A program made the translations under genes and the position numbers. A stretch of DNA of 64,000 bases from Blastomonas sp. SL216 (GTDB lineage: Bacteria > Pseudomonadota > Alphaproteobacteria > Sphingomonadales > Sphingomonadaceae), in contig CP113055.1 of the NCBI GenBank assembly GCA_026625625.1, positions 498,501 through 562,500 of the forward strand, written 5' to 3'. The notes below the pieces were generated by a model. The model was not told the origin of the DNA, made no database searches, and was given only the letters and a program-made list of their open reading frames with translations. Positions 46,301 to 50,487 of the stretch are shown one piece after another; position 1 is the first letter of the stretch, and every line of letters starts with the position of its first letter.

Positions 46301-47519
46301 CCGCACCGGCACGTTCGATACGGTGACCGGCTTTGGCGAGTTCGGCATCCTCTACCGGCCGCAGCTGGTCTATACCGCCAACCAGGTGCTGCTGCGCATG
46401 GCACCCAATCTGCTCACCAACATTGTCGGCGCCACGCCGCTGACCGCCAACCAGCGTTCGGTGGTGTCGCGGATCGATGCGGCGGTGACCGCTGGCTATA
46501 ATCCGCAGCCGCTGTTCAACGTCTATGCGCTGCCCAATGCGCAGCAGCCGAACGCGTTCGATCAGCTCTCGGGCGAGGTCTATGCAACCGCAGCGGGCGT
46601 GGGCATCGAACAGGAGCGGCTGGTGCGCGAGGCTGTGCTGGGCCGCATCGGCGCGGTCGCGTCCGCCTCGCGCGAGACGACCGAATGGGGCAATGGCGCA
46701 GGCGCCTGGGGCCAGGTGTTCGGCAGCTGGGGCGATGGCAAGCGCGACGGCAATGCCGCGCGCTATGAAAGCGATCGTCAGGGCTTCATCACCGGCATCG
46801 ATTACGGCAATGCCAATGGCGAAGGCAGCTGGCGCATCGGCGCATTCGGCATGCACATGACCAGCAAGGTCAGCGTCGATGCACGCGGATCGCGCACCGA
46901 GGTCGAACAGACCGGCGGCGGCCTTTATGCCGGCGTCAACAGCGGTGGCTTGAGCGTCGCCATGGGCGCGAGTGTGACCGGGGTTGACCTCACCAGCGTG
47001 CGCAACATCGTGCTGCCGGGCTTTGCCGAGACCAACCGGGGCCGGGGCGATGGCCGCGCGGTGCAGGGCTTTGCAGAGCTGAGCTATGCGATCGATGCAG
47101 GCAACGCGACCTACCGTCCGTTCGCCAGTGTCGCGGCGGGATCGTTCAAGCTCGATGCGCTGACCGAAACCGGCGGCGCGGCGGCGCTTGCGGTCCGGCG
47201 TCAGAGCTATAGCAGCGGATCGATCACCATAGGTGCCGATGGCGTGGTGCGCATGGGCAAGGTGCAGCTCTCGGGCACGCTGGCAGGGCGGGTCCAGGTC
47301 GGCGATCGCGATCCCGCAGCCCAGATCGCTCTGGCTGCTGCTCCAGCTCAGGCCTTCACGGTTCGCGGTGTCCAGCTCGACAGCTTTGCTCTGGCCGCCA
47401 GGCTTGATGCAACGCTCAAGCTTGGCAGCAATGCCGATCTGTCGCTGGGCTATACCGGCCTGATCGGCAACGACACCGCCGACCATGGGGCAAGGGCGAC
47501 GCTCTCGGTGCGGTTCTGA
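25347..47519 (+). CDS. Giant (7390-residue) autotransporter adhesin with autotransporter-associated beta-strand repeats
   Basis: One uninterrupted frame of 22.2 kb. Residues 1-53 are an extended signal peptide (basic N-terminus RSERRAKSMPQRHG, hydrophobic core, end SEAQAQ). The passenger is almost all Gly/Ser/Thr/Asn-rich beta-strand repeats of the PATR type (KxGxGTLxLxGxNxYxGxTT). About 32 lie in the first half; the second half has about 13 longer units of some 160 residues. Residues about 6366-6571 are Ala/Ser-rich and not repeated. Residues about 7115-7390 form a type Va autotransporter beta-barrel ending LSVRF. I read only four cysteines, all within the first 190 residues. No enzymatic domain is visible, so a surface fibre for adhesion or aggregation is likely. 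Most family members are 1000-4000 residues, so the size is exceptional. Confidence 0.93.
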   Translation: MQSIRNSGADRSERRAKSMPQRHGLFSSTALIPAIAALAGGVIMLPTSEAQAQTLVDPGTAANGFGDNSLCLDSALDLCPIDLGAINDTTPPVLADLSTGRAGRSLLMGGDNGAQIFSINADGDFEYFSDFNQNTLVLNKPITNFIVSGNSSQLGAITESGGARALRKTGSARLDIGCLGGCATNTYSGGTIIAEGFLGWDRDNAFGAAGTSITIDGGAGLLFNGTFSTNRPITLSGGTATISAFRSDPINHTGTISGVISGSGALRIGGNAQQFGTVVLSGANSYQGGTTLASGTLSVSSDGNLGASGTGVSIGNATFAFGGSFSTSRPFDLTGQAKITVGTGLTGTITSAISGNSGSLDKLGAGTLVLSGTNSYRFGTTIAGGTLQIEADANLGAAGLFVSISDGAGLTFANNSFATTRAITLSGTGGTITVNPSLTTTLNGVIQGGAGLTKSGAGTLILTNANSYAGTTINAGTLQIGSGGTTGTLGLGDVTNNATLTFNRSNDLTVSNAISGGGSVIKNGAGTVILTGANTYSGTTTISAGTLQIGNGGTSGVLGSGQVTNSGTLVFNRSDDITVANVLANTLNGVVVKQGAGMLTLTGDLSGIGGRVEIAGGTLSLGNASGLGAPVTFTGSGMLRTAGNAGQPTNSSIVNGITVSNGVIATLAAANSRTLTINGNFDLGTAAGTTLRFGAAGIEGDVQMNISSVTGTLGNSSVIAIDRTRLITNATFNQLIAAATGGLTVTAGATLDVNGTSVQANNLTGNGLITNFRVNGNTNFTAFQTASSTYGGVIASTIGTLSLTVAGTGGPLILTGTSTYNGGTTINAGATLQLGNGITSGAITQGSFANNGTLVLNPGGAFTFDRTVTGTGTLIKRSTNTATITSNLQQGAITVEAGTLALSGTNTIGGITVSGGMLQLASNAAAGGAGGQITTTGSVIDFANGITNATPILLNSNTTRLQVTTGTATQSGIISETGGARPLEKIGAGALVLSGLNSYSGGTLISGGTLSIGSDENLGASGTGIDIGNATFQFNNSFSTTRAFTLTGTSTISVDATRIGTINGNIAGVGSLTKTSSGTLVLTNGNSYEGGTTISAGVLQIGNGGTTGTLGRDDIANNASLVFNRSNDLTVANRITGTGTLTKQGAGTLVLNGLNTYAGGTTISAGTLQLGSVGGSSGTVGNGSVSIAALANLRFDGGGNKVVSGAISGDGSITVAGTGSAILDNANNPFTGGTTVNAGTLALAAAGSAGTGTIRMNGGALQANSSFTLTNRLTVAQGADVRIVTAPGVTLTKTGDGTNPLDLVGTLRIATTGTGANAGTFRFSSAATTAETARLIIESGTLLNTTSVVLPALLNVIELTQIDAAGTLNLGGVNFSGTDGIKNLQGSGTLINSGATTRILGGSFSGSLSGTQNIISTGTLSLSGTSDFTGTTTVQSGKLTVSSAGALGTSASGTTVNSGATLEIVGSSPSLVVSDALTISGTGVGGTGALRVVPNANPGFQGVSLSGGVTLAANATITNTDRMLLLVTGSPIQLGASTLTFNAEGTGNSTLRLNSVISGTGGLIKNGASAMDLNGANTFTGPFAINGGDVSVNGGAALADTVAVSMSTGTRLFVNSSETIGSLAGAGSVNFQNNSILTTGGTNTSTSFAGNILGMGSLTKLGTGTFTLSGTNSYSGGTTISAGALAVGSDTALGTGALTMAAGTTLEWAATGNRSISNAINLSSGNGFSVSDPNFTLNLGGVISGTSGFTVTGAGIVAVTGNNLLAGTITISAGILSVGNGGTSGTLGTANVVNNTSLQLNRSDNVTLSNVISGTGFLFKNGSGTLTLSGDNSYSGITRIFAGTLQIGDGGTSGSLGSGSVFLENDSSLLFNRSDNITVASSIGGGGPLTKLGAGTLTLTGANNYVGTTIISAGTLQIGNGGTTGTLSTTAGTPNLGNVVNNAALVFNRSNDLTVANAVSGSGSLTKLGAGTLTLTGRNTYDGVTTVSAGTLVALRDSSLGTAVGNTIVANGATLQIVADGPVAESITINGTGVGGVGALRFNGATQLNGAVTLGSAARINTDAPFSAVLAGGITGDNLALTIGGTGSTTVNSVLALGTGNLVKDGTGTLVLAGNNTFGTTTINSGTLRIGNGGTTGTLGSGNVLNNFALVFNRSNDFSVSNAISGGGTLTKQGAGNLTLSGANAYSGLTTVSAGTLTVNSDGALGSNVAGTTVSNGATLAFGTAGTIADAISFRGTGVGGVGALNALGSVNLDGNVLLEAAGLVSVQNGQLIRFRGSSFGALGNAVLTLNTDGNSSIFVNSAVSGIGGLIKNGAGQVQLAGNNSFTGPVTINAGVLQVTGGNAINDSVAITGVGSGRLSLDASETIGSIAGTGSIGLFNNSTLTTGGNNSSTSYSGQILSTGSLVKLGTGTFTLTGDSSYLGTTTISGGTLQIGDGGTTGTLGSGAVTNNATLAINLSSDITLAQLITGTGALRKLGAGVATLSSNLALGSATVEAGTLLLSGSNSFTNGITVAGGTLALRSTNAAGGATGLIRTTGSVIDYGDGLVMATPIQLNSNTTQLQVLAGSATQSGVISEIGGARPLEKIGAGTLTLSGANTYSGGTTITAGRLNIASDANLGNGTGRLTIGNAVLGVTSTLSSGRAVSLTGAAGIDVASGHGLFLFGLVSGLGGLTKTGTGSLFLIANNGYAGPTTVSGGDLIVGGGSTTGTLGAGNVVVNNGSTLQFNRSDAFTVANTISGAGLVAKQGTGVMTLTGANSFSGSLSILGGAVVLDHATAGVIDAAGTGRISLSSNTILRTDISGSLANNLTFRSGNSTVAAATGTTLRLASNQISFEAGAGSPLNFGAATATGTVELAPTIVLVGSQVNPININGITLRLANTGAYTLLNGSNGVFLNGATLGADFAGTLTKPLTVSATGSTIDVAAASLTLQGANSYNGVLTKTGAGELRLTGAGTGSSTVQLNAGTLALLSTDARWGTGTLQMATGTTLRLGLPSPATLANNIVLGAGAGSTIIASSTTFSGALSGGALTIASGLGTDGPSVVRLTGTNSYGATTIGAGNTLLIGTVASGGTLGTGNVTINSGATLRFEGNNDTVGNVISGAGRLVRDGIGTTTLTAVNSYAGGTLISGGGIAIGNAGALGSGALTMTGTSSLTTATGVSATVTGVTIGNFASSSISAAAGQTLALGGTLDLSSFANSLVFGTLVQTGTVQIGFAPATGPVTNASMRIDAGTLRLGSASDAFLLRLGGGMTIGSPGGILSGLVGTLDLNGFAGGGVNLNGLGAITNSSATGAQFEALQNAASTFGGTIGGGTGAISLLKSGTGALTLTGANTYSGTTSITGGSLQIGNGGTTGSLGTGAVSIASGAQLLLNRSDAVSMANIFTGAGAVQKNLANTLTLTGSNTGGNAFTGTFNVNGGMLLVNGTLGDVTNRAATINVASGAALGGSGTIQGNVVVANGGILSPGNSPATQTIAGNLTLNASSVLNFELAQAGVVGGGINDLISVGGNLVLDGTLNVTALPGFGAGFYRLFNYGGTLTNNTLNLGTLPLGFTSSILTDIAGQVNILFNAGAQTVQYWDGTDLTGAIATVNGDGGAGSWTSAATNWTNPTGFAVNSSWAGQAGVFAGAAGGTIGITGSQAFQELRLLTSGYTLNANNAASGLATTGGFSIINVDSGIATLINAPISGSAGLTKTGGGTLTLAGANSYAGLTTVSGGTLSLTSGGAIAGAVQNNATLTNAGTISGLVTNAGTLTSTGTLAGGLTNNAGTTANVAGSFGGNAIVNSGTLTLTGVTGGIGAVTQNVGGTINLGGQSVSFGSLAGTGTINQSGPGVLTIGGNNASTSFAGNFTGSSGSIVKTGTGTQTLSGSSSWGGLTTVDGGTLSITGAGSLAGQVLNRASFTNAGIVAGSVINSATLVSTGVIGGGLTNNAGAIASIAGQLNGAVTNTGTITLTGITTGMTNVENNGTLNLAGFDTSIGSLGGSGGIALGNGLLTVGASNGAQLFDGIISGTGGLVKVNAASTLELRGANSYAGLTTISGGRLTVSGSGRLAGPVQNNATFIVDDGVIAGLVTNAGTLVSTGALNGGLVNSSGANAGLRGTLNGPVSNSGTITLTGITTGNAAVRQTGTGTFNMAGFNATIGSLAGSGQVQLGSGTLTLGGANTSTDFAGVISGSGSLVKTGTGTQTLSGANTFAGLTSITQGSIVLATGGSLASAVQNNATFINAGTTAGLVTNAGTLTSTGTLGGGLINTAGATANLANAVNGAITNSGAITLTAGLSGSPTFTQNAGASLNLAGFSATLGSIAGSGAIQLGSGTLTAGSNNSSTSFDGVISGSGSFTKTGSGALTLGGSNTAESNFTGTVTVNSGSLVLNGRLGDAVANSATLNIANGATLSGSGTFLGNLALGTGGIFAPGNSPGTLAIGGNLLLDATSVLNFELAQAGVVGGGINDLITVGGNLTLDGTLNVAALPGFGDGIYRLVNYAGALTDNGLAFGLRPDGYTASLITNVAGQVSVQFTLGVPTVLYWDGADTTAASNAVNGNGGSGTWNSTTTNWTSAPGFSTSFAWGSQTGVFAGAAGGTVQVSGTQAFQQLRFETGGYVLGTAAGGGALATTGGTSIIDVSAGLAATIDTPIQGTAGLTKAGTGTLTLGGANSYAGLTSIAAGTLALSSGGVIAGAVDNAASFSNAGTVAGQVTNRASLTSTGALNGGLVNNAGATASLAGTVTGAVSNAGTIVLTGATTGIGALVQTGGALDLAGFNTSIGSLAGSGSVALGNGTLTLGSDNASTSFAGVITGNGGLTKTGSGAFTLTGANTFSGGTTVSAGQLTLAAGASLAGAVINNASFVNSGTVAGSLTNNGTATSNGILNLGLTNTGGATAFISGQLNGAVTNSGTITLTGLTTGMGSFNQSGGTLNLAGFGTTIGSLGGSGAVQLGTGGSLVTGGNNTTTTFSGVISGNGSLTKTGTGTFTMSGLNTFTGLTTVNGGLVQLTSSGAIAGAVQNNASFTNSGAVQGLVTNAGALRSTGTLAAGLTNNVGAVADLSGVWNGTVSNAGTVRLIGSISGNATFNQLGTGVFDLAGSTASIGALSGAGSVQLGTGSLAMGSNNASTSFTGVITGSGGIEKLGTGTFTLTGANTFAGRTLVSAGSLTLASGGSLAGPVTNSAVFTNAGTVAGAVTNSGTLVSTGAINGGLINNAGASANISGVLAGNAINRGTITLTGATTGIAELSMATGATFNLGGFATTIGNLTGGGGTIALGSATLTLGSGNQSQTYDGTITGTGGLTKVSASTFSLSGAQGYTGLTSVNGGTFILGSNGLLAGALANNATVSTNGRIAGLVTNNATLTSTGALDGGLVNAAGASASIRGTLAGAVSNAGSITLTGSTTGIGAVTQASTGSFDTAGISTSFGSLAGSGTVRLANGAVLTTGGNNGSTSFGGLITGNGGLTKAGTGTFTLTAVQDFTGLTTVGAGTLAIGTGASLAGGVTNNATLTNAGTIAGAVTNTGALVSTGTLSSALTNAAGATAQIAGLLDNAVSNAGTITLTGTTTGIGAVTQDATGVFALGGFNTSIGSLSGSGSVQLGAGVLTTGGDNSTTSFGGVLSGTGGLIKTGNGSFALSGANSYAGLTTVNQGVLSVRNNAALGTAAAGTVVAAGAALELQGGVTVNGEALTISGTGVGGAGALRNVADNNIWAGTVSLGSDSLITADAGRLDIELLAGTSQALTTGGAGLIGLANATSAGTLIVTGGSTALFGTGNFAAGVTVNAGNLFLQGGTSIDDAAAVTLGTGNLIVAVSETIGSLAGAGGTVQIDAGQTLSLGGNNGSTSFGGVIFNTGNLAKQGTGTFTVTGLLAHSGTTAITGGTLLSGAANIWSGNGLVTIATGGTLDLGGFEQGIGSISLAGGTLANGALTGSISSSGGTIRDISGTANALRAIGGTTTLTGAGSFAQGVTLAGGDVVLQGAGASIADSALVTVDTGTLAVNVGETIGALAGSGGRVQIAAGQTLTTGGSNPSTAYAGVLAGNGAVIKTGAGTFTLSGANTLTGPITVNAGVLALASGASLAGAVQNNAGFSNAGTVAGLVTNSGTLISTGVLGGGLVNSGSAGLSGQLNGAVSNSGLVQLQGALTGITGFNQTANGMFDLAGFNTSIGSLSGAGSVLLGSATLTLGSSNASTSFGGTIGGTGGLIKTGSGTFTLTSGQGYTGLTTVNAGLLSLTANAGLSGSVLNNAGFASSGLILGSLTNNGTATLAGQINGAVINGGSITASGQLIVQGRLTQNAGGSTNLAGFNASLGSLAGVGPIQLGSGTLVVGSDNSSSLFSGVISGSGGLQKLGTGTFTLTGINSYTGVTLVNAGTLVIGEGGSVGGTTGSVTATVAAPSSVSAPVAVAASAPLVAEQARMPEAVTLLAATSATADTGPAFAAATSTAATASPSLAARAGMIVDNGAIAGGLTPASLTSSAERLPLAGGVSSGPERVDLFGDPVSGAVLADLPVVTLGEAAQSVAPAAASAASSEGRLAMLSDLSNGLGTARLDNGLGADALQGDAEMASPVTAALLDPAAPAASAGEAAMAGTLSTAVIAGSVLNNAGLINHGSILGQLVNSAGATAVNNGVIRGLVTNNGTFTSVGTLSGGLANSGTARISGVLTGDVFNSGSITLTGLTTGIALFQQAATGSLNLGGFDTTLGVLSGAGTVTLGSARLTTGTNGVNSLFSGVISGSGALTKTGTGGLILDGENSYTGGTTIAGGTLQLGNGGTTGSIIGPVLNNGALIINRSNGYTFASTISGTGMFVQAGTGTTTLTGANSYSGGTLISAGRLIGSTVSLQGLIQNDAALEFAQGTNGVFAGRIGGTGLFDKTGAGLLELTGDNSALRGATTVRAGELRVTGSLAGSATNVLSGATLSGNGTVGGLVARSGATVSPGANGLGMLGVNGAIQLQSGSTLRLQVQAPNGSDMLIGNGTMQLGGTAAITNLGGTYAFNSNYLLLQASGGRTGTFDTVTGFGEFGILYRPQLVYTANQVLLRMAPNLLTNIVGATPLTANQRSVVSRIDAAVTAGYNPQPLFNVYALPNAQQPNAFDQLSGEVYATAAGVGIEQERLVREAVLGRIGAVASASRETTEWGNGAGAWGQVFGSWGDGKRDGNAARYESDRQGFITGIDYGNANGEGSWRIGAFGMHMTSKVSVDARGSRTEVEQTGGGLYAGVNSGGLSVAMGASVTGVDLTSVRNIVLPGFAETNRGRGDGRAVQGFAELSYAIDAGNATYRPFASVAAGSFKLDALTETGGAAALAVRRQSYSSGSITIGADGVVRMGKVQLSGTLAGRVQVGDRDPAAQIALAAAPAQAFTVRGVQLDSFALAARLDATLKLGSNADLSLGYTGLIGNDTADHGARATLSVRF
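25890..35580 (+). repeat. Repeat array A: about 32 PATR-type repeats in the passenger
   Basis: Successive copies of a pattern such as KLGAGTLTLTGANNYVGTTI then SAGTLQIGNGGTTGTLGxGxV and LVFNRSNDLTVANAISG, spaced roughly 60-120 residues. Four inserts carry a GTGVGGxGAL motif in the whole protein: near 29790, 31440 and 32055 here, plus one near 42360. The degree of divergence between copies suggests old expansion rather than recent slippage. Confidence 0.85.
35581..36480 (+). repeat. Duplicated passenger module, copy 1
   Basis: A roughly 300-residue segment with GGILSPGNSPATQTIAGNL, LNFELAQAGVVGGGINDLI, then a WDGTDLTGA..W..NWTNP stretch and AGVFAGAAGGT. It reappears with many substitutions at 38425-39350, starting about 2.84 kb later. 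This is the only place in the passenger where Trp is common. Confidence 0.75.
38425..39350 (+). repeat. Duplicated passenger module, copy 2
   Basis: Same order of motifs as copy 1: GGIFAPGNSPGTLAIGGNLL, the identical LNFELAQAGVVGGGINDLI, WDGADTTAA, NWTSAPGF and TGVFAGAAGGT. It lies between array B units 4 and 5, implying that a block of units plus the module was duplicated. Confidence 0.75.
44442..45060 (+). other. Ala/Ser-rich non-repeat island within the autotransporter
   Basis: About 206 residues rich in Ala, Ser, Pro, Leu and acidic residues (for example VAAPSSVSAPVAVAASAPL and AAQSVAPAAASAASSEG) interrupt the beta-strand repeats. It looks like a flexible linker or an inserted segment. 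The repeat pattern resumes immediately after it. Confidence 0.7.
46660..47516 (+). other. Autotransporter beta-barrel domain
   Basis: From about GAWGQVFGSWGDGKRDGNAA to the terminal RATLSVRF there are alternating amphipathic strands as in the C-terminal translocator of type Va autotransporters. The preceding EQERLVREAVLGRIG is a likely alpha-helical linker through the pore. The terminal Phe is the BAM-recognition residue. Confidence 0.88.
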
Positions 47520-47742
47520 AATCTGGATGTGGGCTGCAGCGATGGCAGCCGCTGGCTGACGCGCTGAGCCCGCGCTCCGCTCGCGCCCGCCGCGACCTTT
47601 TGCCCGTTAAAGCACCGGGGCAGCAGGGCCGTGCGCTCCATCGCCATATTGTCTCGCCGCGGGCAGCGCCTTAAGGGTTCGAGGCCAGACGGGGATCAGG
47701 AAAAGAGCGGTCGGTCTTATGCGCCACCGGGAGGGCCGAAGG

Positions 47743-48372
47743 ATGCAAGTATCGGAACCGACGCCTTTTTCAGGCCGAATGGGGTTGATGACGCGTGCCG
47801 CCGCCCTGCTGACGATCAGCCGCCTGCTGCTGCGCGCTAATATCCGATCGCGTCACCGGCGCACGCTGCTGGGCTATCTGTGGCTCGCCATCCCGGGAAT
47901 GGCATCGGCATTTGCGTTCAGTCTCCTGCGCAAGGGCCAGCTGCTGGCAGTTGGCGAGGTCGCGATGCCCTATCCGCTGTTCGTGTTATCGGGGGTGTTC
48001 CTGTGGCAGGCCTTTGTCGACGCGCTCACTGCGCCGACCCAGCATCTTGTTCAGCAGCGCCGCTTCCTCTCGCTTGTTCCGGCACCCTTTGAAGCGGTGG
48101 TGATCGCTGCTGCGGGCGAGGTCCTGATCAACCTCGCGATCCGGATGGCGATACTGGCGGCCGCCATGCTGGTTTTTGGGCAGGCCCCTGATTCTGCATG
48201 GTTGCTGCTGCCGTTGGCCGGGCTGGCCATGGTTGCGATAGGATTGGTGCTGGGGCTGGCGCGATCAACCCCTGCTGGTTGCAACCTATCTCACGGGCTG
48301 GCTTGCCTTCGCGCTGTATTCCCTGCCGCCATTCCGGTTCAAGTCCCGCGGCATTGCCGGCATCCTTTGTGA
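47743..48372 (+). pseudogene. Truncated ABC-2 type transporter permease (polysaccharide-export type)
   Basis: From the ATG at 47743 (GGGAGG seven nt upstream; an ATG at 47719 is also in frame) the protein resembles the ABC-2 permeases that export capsule or O-antigen: LLLRANIRSRHRRTLLGYLW, then PYPLFVLSGVFLWQAFVDAL and a membrane segment ending GLVLGLA. The family normally continues for about 90 more residues with an LYRDV motif and further helices. Here similarity stops near 48262 and the frame ends in unrelated RSTPAGCNLSHG... The following DNA in another frame encodes part of a UbiA-like protein. The gene has lost its 3' end. No ATP-binding partner gene is nearby. Confidence 0.7.
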
Positions 48373-48970
48373 TGCGACCGGCGCGCATCTTGTCCCATCA
48401 ATGTTGGCAGCCCTTGTCACGGCGCGCGCGCTTGGCATGGCGTTGCACGCCGAATGGGTACTCGCCGTCGGATGCTGGGCCTTGCTCTATGGGCTGCGCG
48501 GCATCCTGTGGCATCAGATCGGCGATCTTGGGGCGGATCAATCCTCTCGAACGCACACATTTGTCGCGCGCTATGGCAAGAGCGTGACGATCGGGACGGT
48601 GCACTGCTTGCTCTTTCCGCTGGAACTGTGCGCGATGGCCGCCATCGTCATCCAGACAGGGCCGGGCGGCGTGGCTGCTGCCTGCGCGGCGCTTCTGCTT
48701 TACGCCGGGCTGGAATATGGCCGTTACGACCGCTTCGACATGAGCGTGATCGTTGTCGAGCCCAGACCGCGCAGCAGCGTCGCCCTGCTCGAATATTACG
48801 GGGTTTTCCTGCCGCTTGCGTTTCTGGTGCTGGGCATCTTCCGCGACTGGGAAACGCTCGCCATCCTGCTGTTGCACGGCCTGCTGTTTCCAGCCCGTTG
48901 CCGGCAGATCTGCGCCGACATCGCAAAGTTCGCCGACCCGCAATACGTTCCGCGCTCCAGGCGTGTGTGA
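48260..48970 (+). pseudogene. UbiA-like prenyltransferase, 3' fragment
   Basis: In the frame starting near 48260 the translation RDQPLLVATYLTGWLAFALY, SLPPFRFKSRGIAGILCDAT, GAHLVPSMLAAL and later WHQIGDLGADQSSRTHTFVA matches the second half of UbiA-type membrane prenyltransferases, including the second Asp motif DLGAD. The N-terminal quarter with the first Asp-rich motif is absent, and the frame has no start codon between the junction and the ATG at 48401. An ORF of 189 residues from 48401 could still be translated but would lack part of the fold. It is joined at about 48262 to the truncated permease, so both appear to be remnants of one deletion. Confidence 0.65.
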
Positions 48971-49128
48971 TCAAGGCAGCGGTGTTCAAGCTTGGCGGTT
49001 ATCGTTCCGAAGCCAAAGCGTGCAGCAACCCGGCCGCCTGCTGTGCAGGGACCGGCGGGTGATGCGATGCCGATCTGCCCGGGGCCGGGGAAATGCCCCA
49101 TGGGGCCAACGTAAACGTAGGGAAAAAA

Positions 49129-49204
<76 letters not shown>

Positions 49205-49362
49205 ATCCATGGCGGGGCGGCTCGAATCAGCCGCCGCCGGGAGAGCCGTGCCTATATAGGAATGAGGACGGATGGGAAGACCTTTTTTGGCCTTCTTGCG
49301 CATAAATTTGCGGGTCGTCGGGTAAGGTCCGGCGCGGCCGCTTTTTGGCGGCGCGCTGTCGT

Positions 49363-50487
49363 TCAGGCGACCACCCGGCCAGCGCTGCCGCCGCCCTGGC
49401 GGGTGGTGCGTTCGATGCCCATCAGCAGGCCGATACAGATCATGATCGTCATCATCGACGATCCCCCATAGCTCAAAAAGGGCAGGGGAATGCCGACCAC
49501 CGGGGCCAGGCCCATGACCATCAGCATGTTGATCGCGATGTAGAAGAAGATCACCATGGTGAGGCCGCCGCCGGCCAGCTTGCCGAATCGGGTAGTCGCG
49601 TTGAGCGACACGATCGTGGCCCAGCGCAGCAGCAACGCGAACATCAGGATCACGAACAGGCCGCCGATCAGCCCCCATTCTTCCGCCATCGTGGCGAAGA
49701 CGAAATCGGTATGCCCCTCGGGCAGATAGTCGAGATGGCTTTGCGAGCCCTGGAGATAGCCCTTGCCGCCGATGCCGCCCGATCCGATCGCGATCTTGGA
49801 CTGGCTGATATGATAGCCGGTGCCCAGTGGGTCGCTCTCCGGATCGAGGAAGATGAGCACGCGGTTCTGCTGATACTCCTTGAGCAGGAAGAAGAAGGCA
49901 AAGGGCACGAAGGCCGCGCCGGCCAGACCCGCCCCGATGAACAGCCGCAGCGGCACGCCCGCCAGGAACATCACGGTGACGCCGCCGGTCATCACCGCGA
50001 TCGATGTGCCAAGGTCGGGCTGGGTCATCACCAGGAACCACGGCACGCCGATCAGCACCAGTGGCGGCCAGATGGCCGACCAGCTGCGCGCCTGGCCGAT
50101 GGGCAGCATCTCGTAGAAGCGCGCGATGGCGAGCACCACCAGCGGCTTCATGAATTCCGATGGCTGCAGGCGGATGAAGCCCAGCTCGATCCAGCGCTGG
50201 CTGCCGCCCTTGACCGCTCCCGCCAGCTCGACGAGCAGCAACAGCACCGCAAACAGCGCATAGGCGGGGAAGGTGCCCAGCTTGACGAAATTCTCGCTGA
50301 ACAGGCGGATGACGAGCGCCATCGTGAGGAAGACGACAAAGCGCAGCGCGTGAATGCCCGCCCAGGGCGAAATGCTGCCCCCGGCGGCCGAATAGAGCAC
50401 GACCACGCCGAAACCGGCGATGGCGATGGTGATGAAGATGATCTGCCAGGGCAGCTCCGCCACCGGGCGGGGGACAAAGGCCAGCAT
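49363..50487 (-). CDS. rodA: Rod shape-determining protein RodA (SEDS peptidoglycan polymerase)
   Basis: 374 residues with about ten transmembrane segments. SEDS signatures are clear: GSQRWIELGFIRLQPSEFMK, MTQPDLGTS, the periplasmic GYHISQSKIAIGSGGIGGKG then LPEGHTDFVFATMAEEWG, and GIPLPFLSYGGSSMM near the C-terminus. It polymerises lipid II into glycan strands together with PBP2. Its start overlaps the mrdA stop as TGATG (50485-50489), showing translational coupling. It is last in the mreB-mreC-mreD-mrdA-rodA operon. Length is normal. Confidence 0.97.
   Translation of the reverse strand: MLAFVPRPVAELPWQIIFITIAIAGFGVVVLYSAAGGSISPWAGIHALRFVVFLTMALVIRLFSENFVKLGTFPAYALFAVLLLLVELAGAVKGGSQRWIELGFIRLQPSEFMKPLVVLAIARFYEMLPIGQARSWSAIWPPLVLIGVPWFLVMTQPDLGTSIAVMTGGVTVMFLAGVPLRLFIGAGLAGAAFVPFAFFFLLKEYQQNRVLIFLDPESDPLGTGYHISQSKIAIGSGGIGGKGYLQGSQSHLDYLPEGHTDFVFATMAEEWGLIGGLFVILMFALLLRWATIVSLNATTRFGKLAGGGLTMVIFFYIAINMLMVMGLAPVVGIPLPFLSYGGSSMMTIMICIGLLMGIERTTRQGGGSAGRVVA

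Noticed and set aside
44208-47486. A 1092-codon open frame on the minus strand
   Set aside because: It is the antisense of the autotransporter C-terminus. Codon bias in GC-rich repeat DNA keeps the opposite frame open; it has no ribosome site or domain.
47719-48372. Complete short ABC permease of 217 residues
   Set aside because: The last 36 residues have no similarity to the family and overlap an out-of-frame UbiA-like sequence, so truncation is the better reading.
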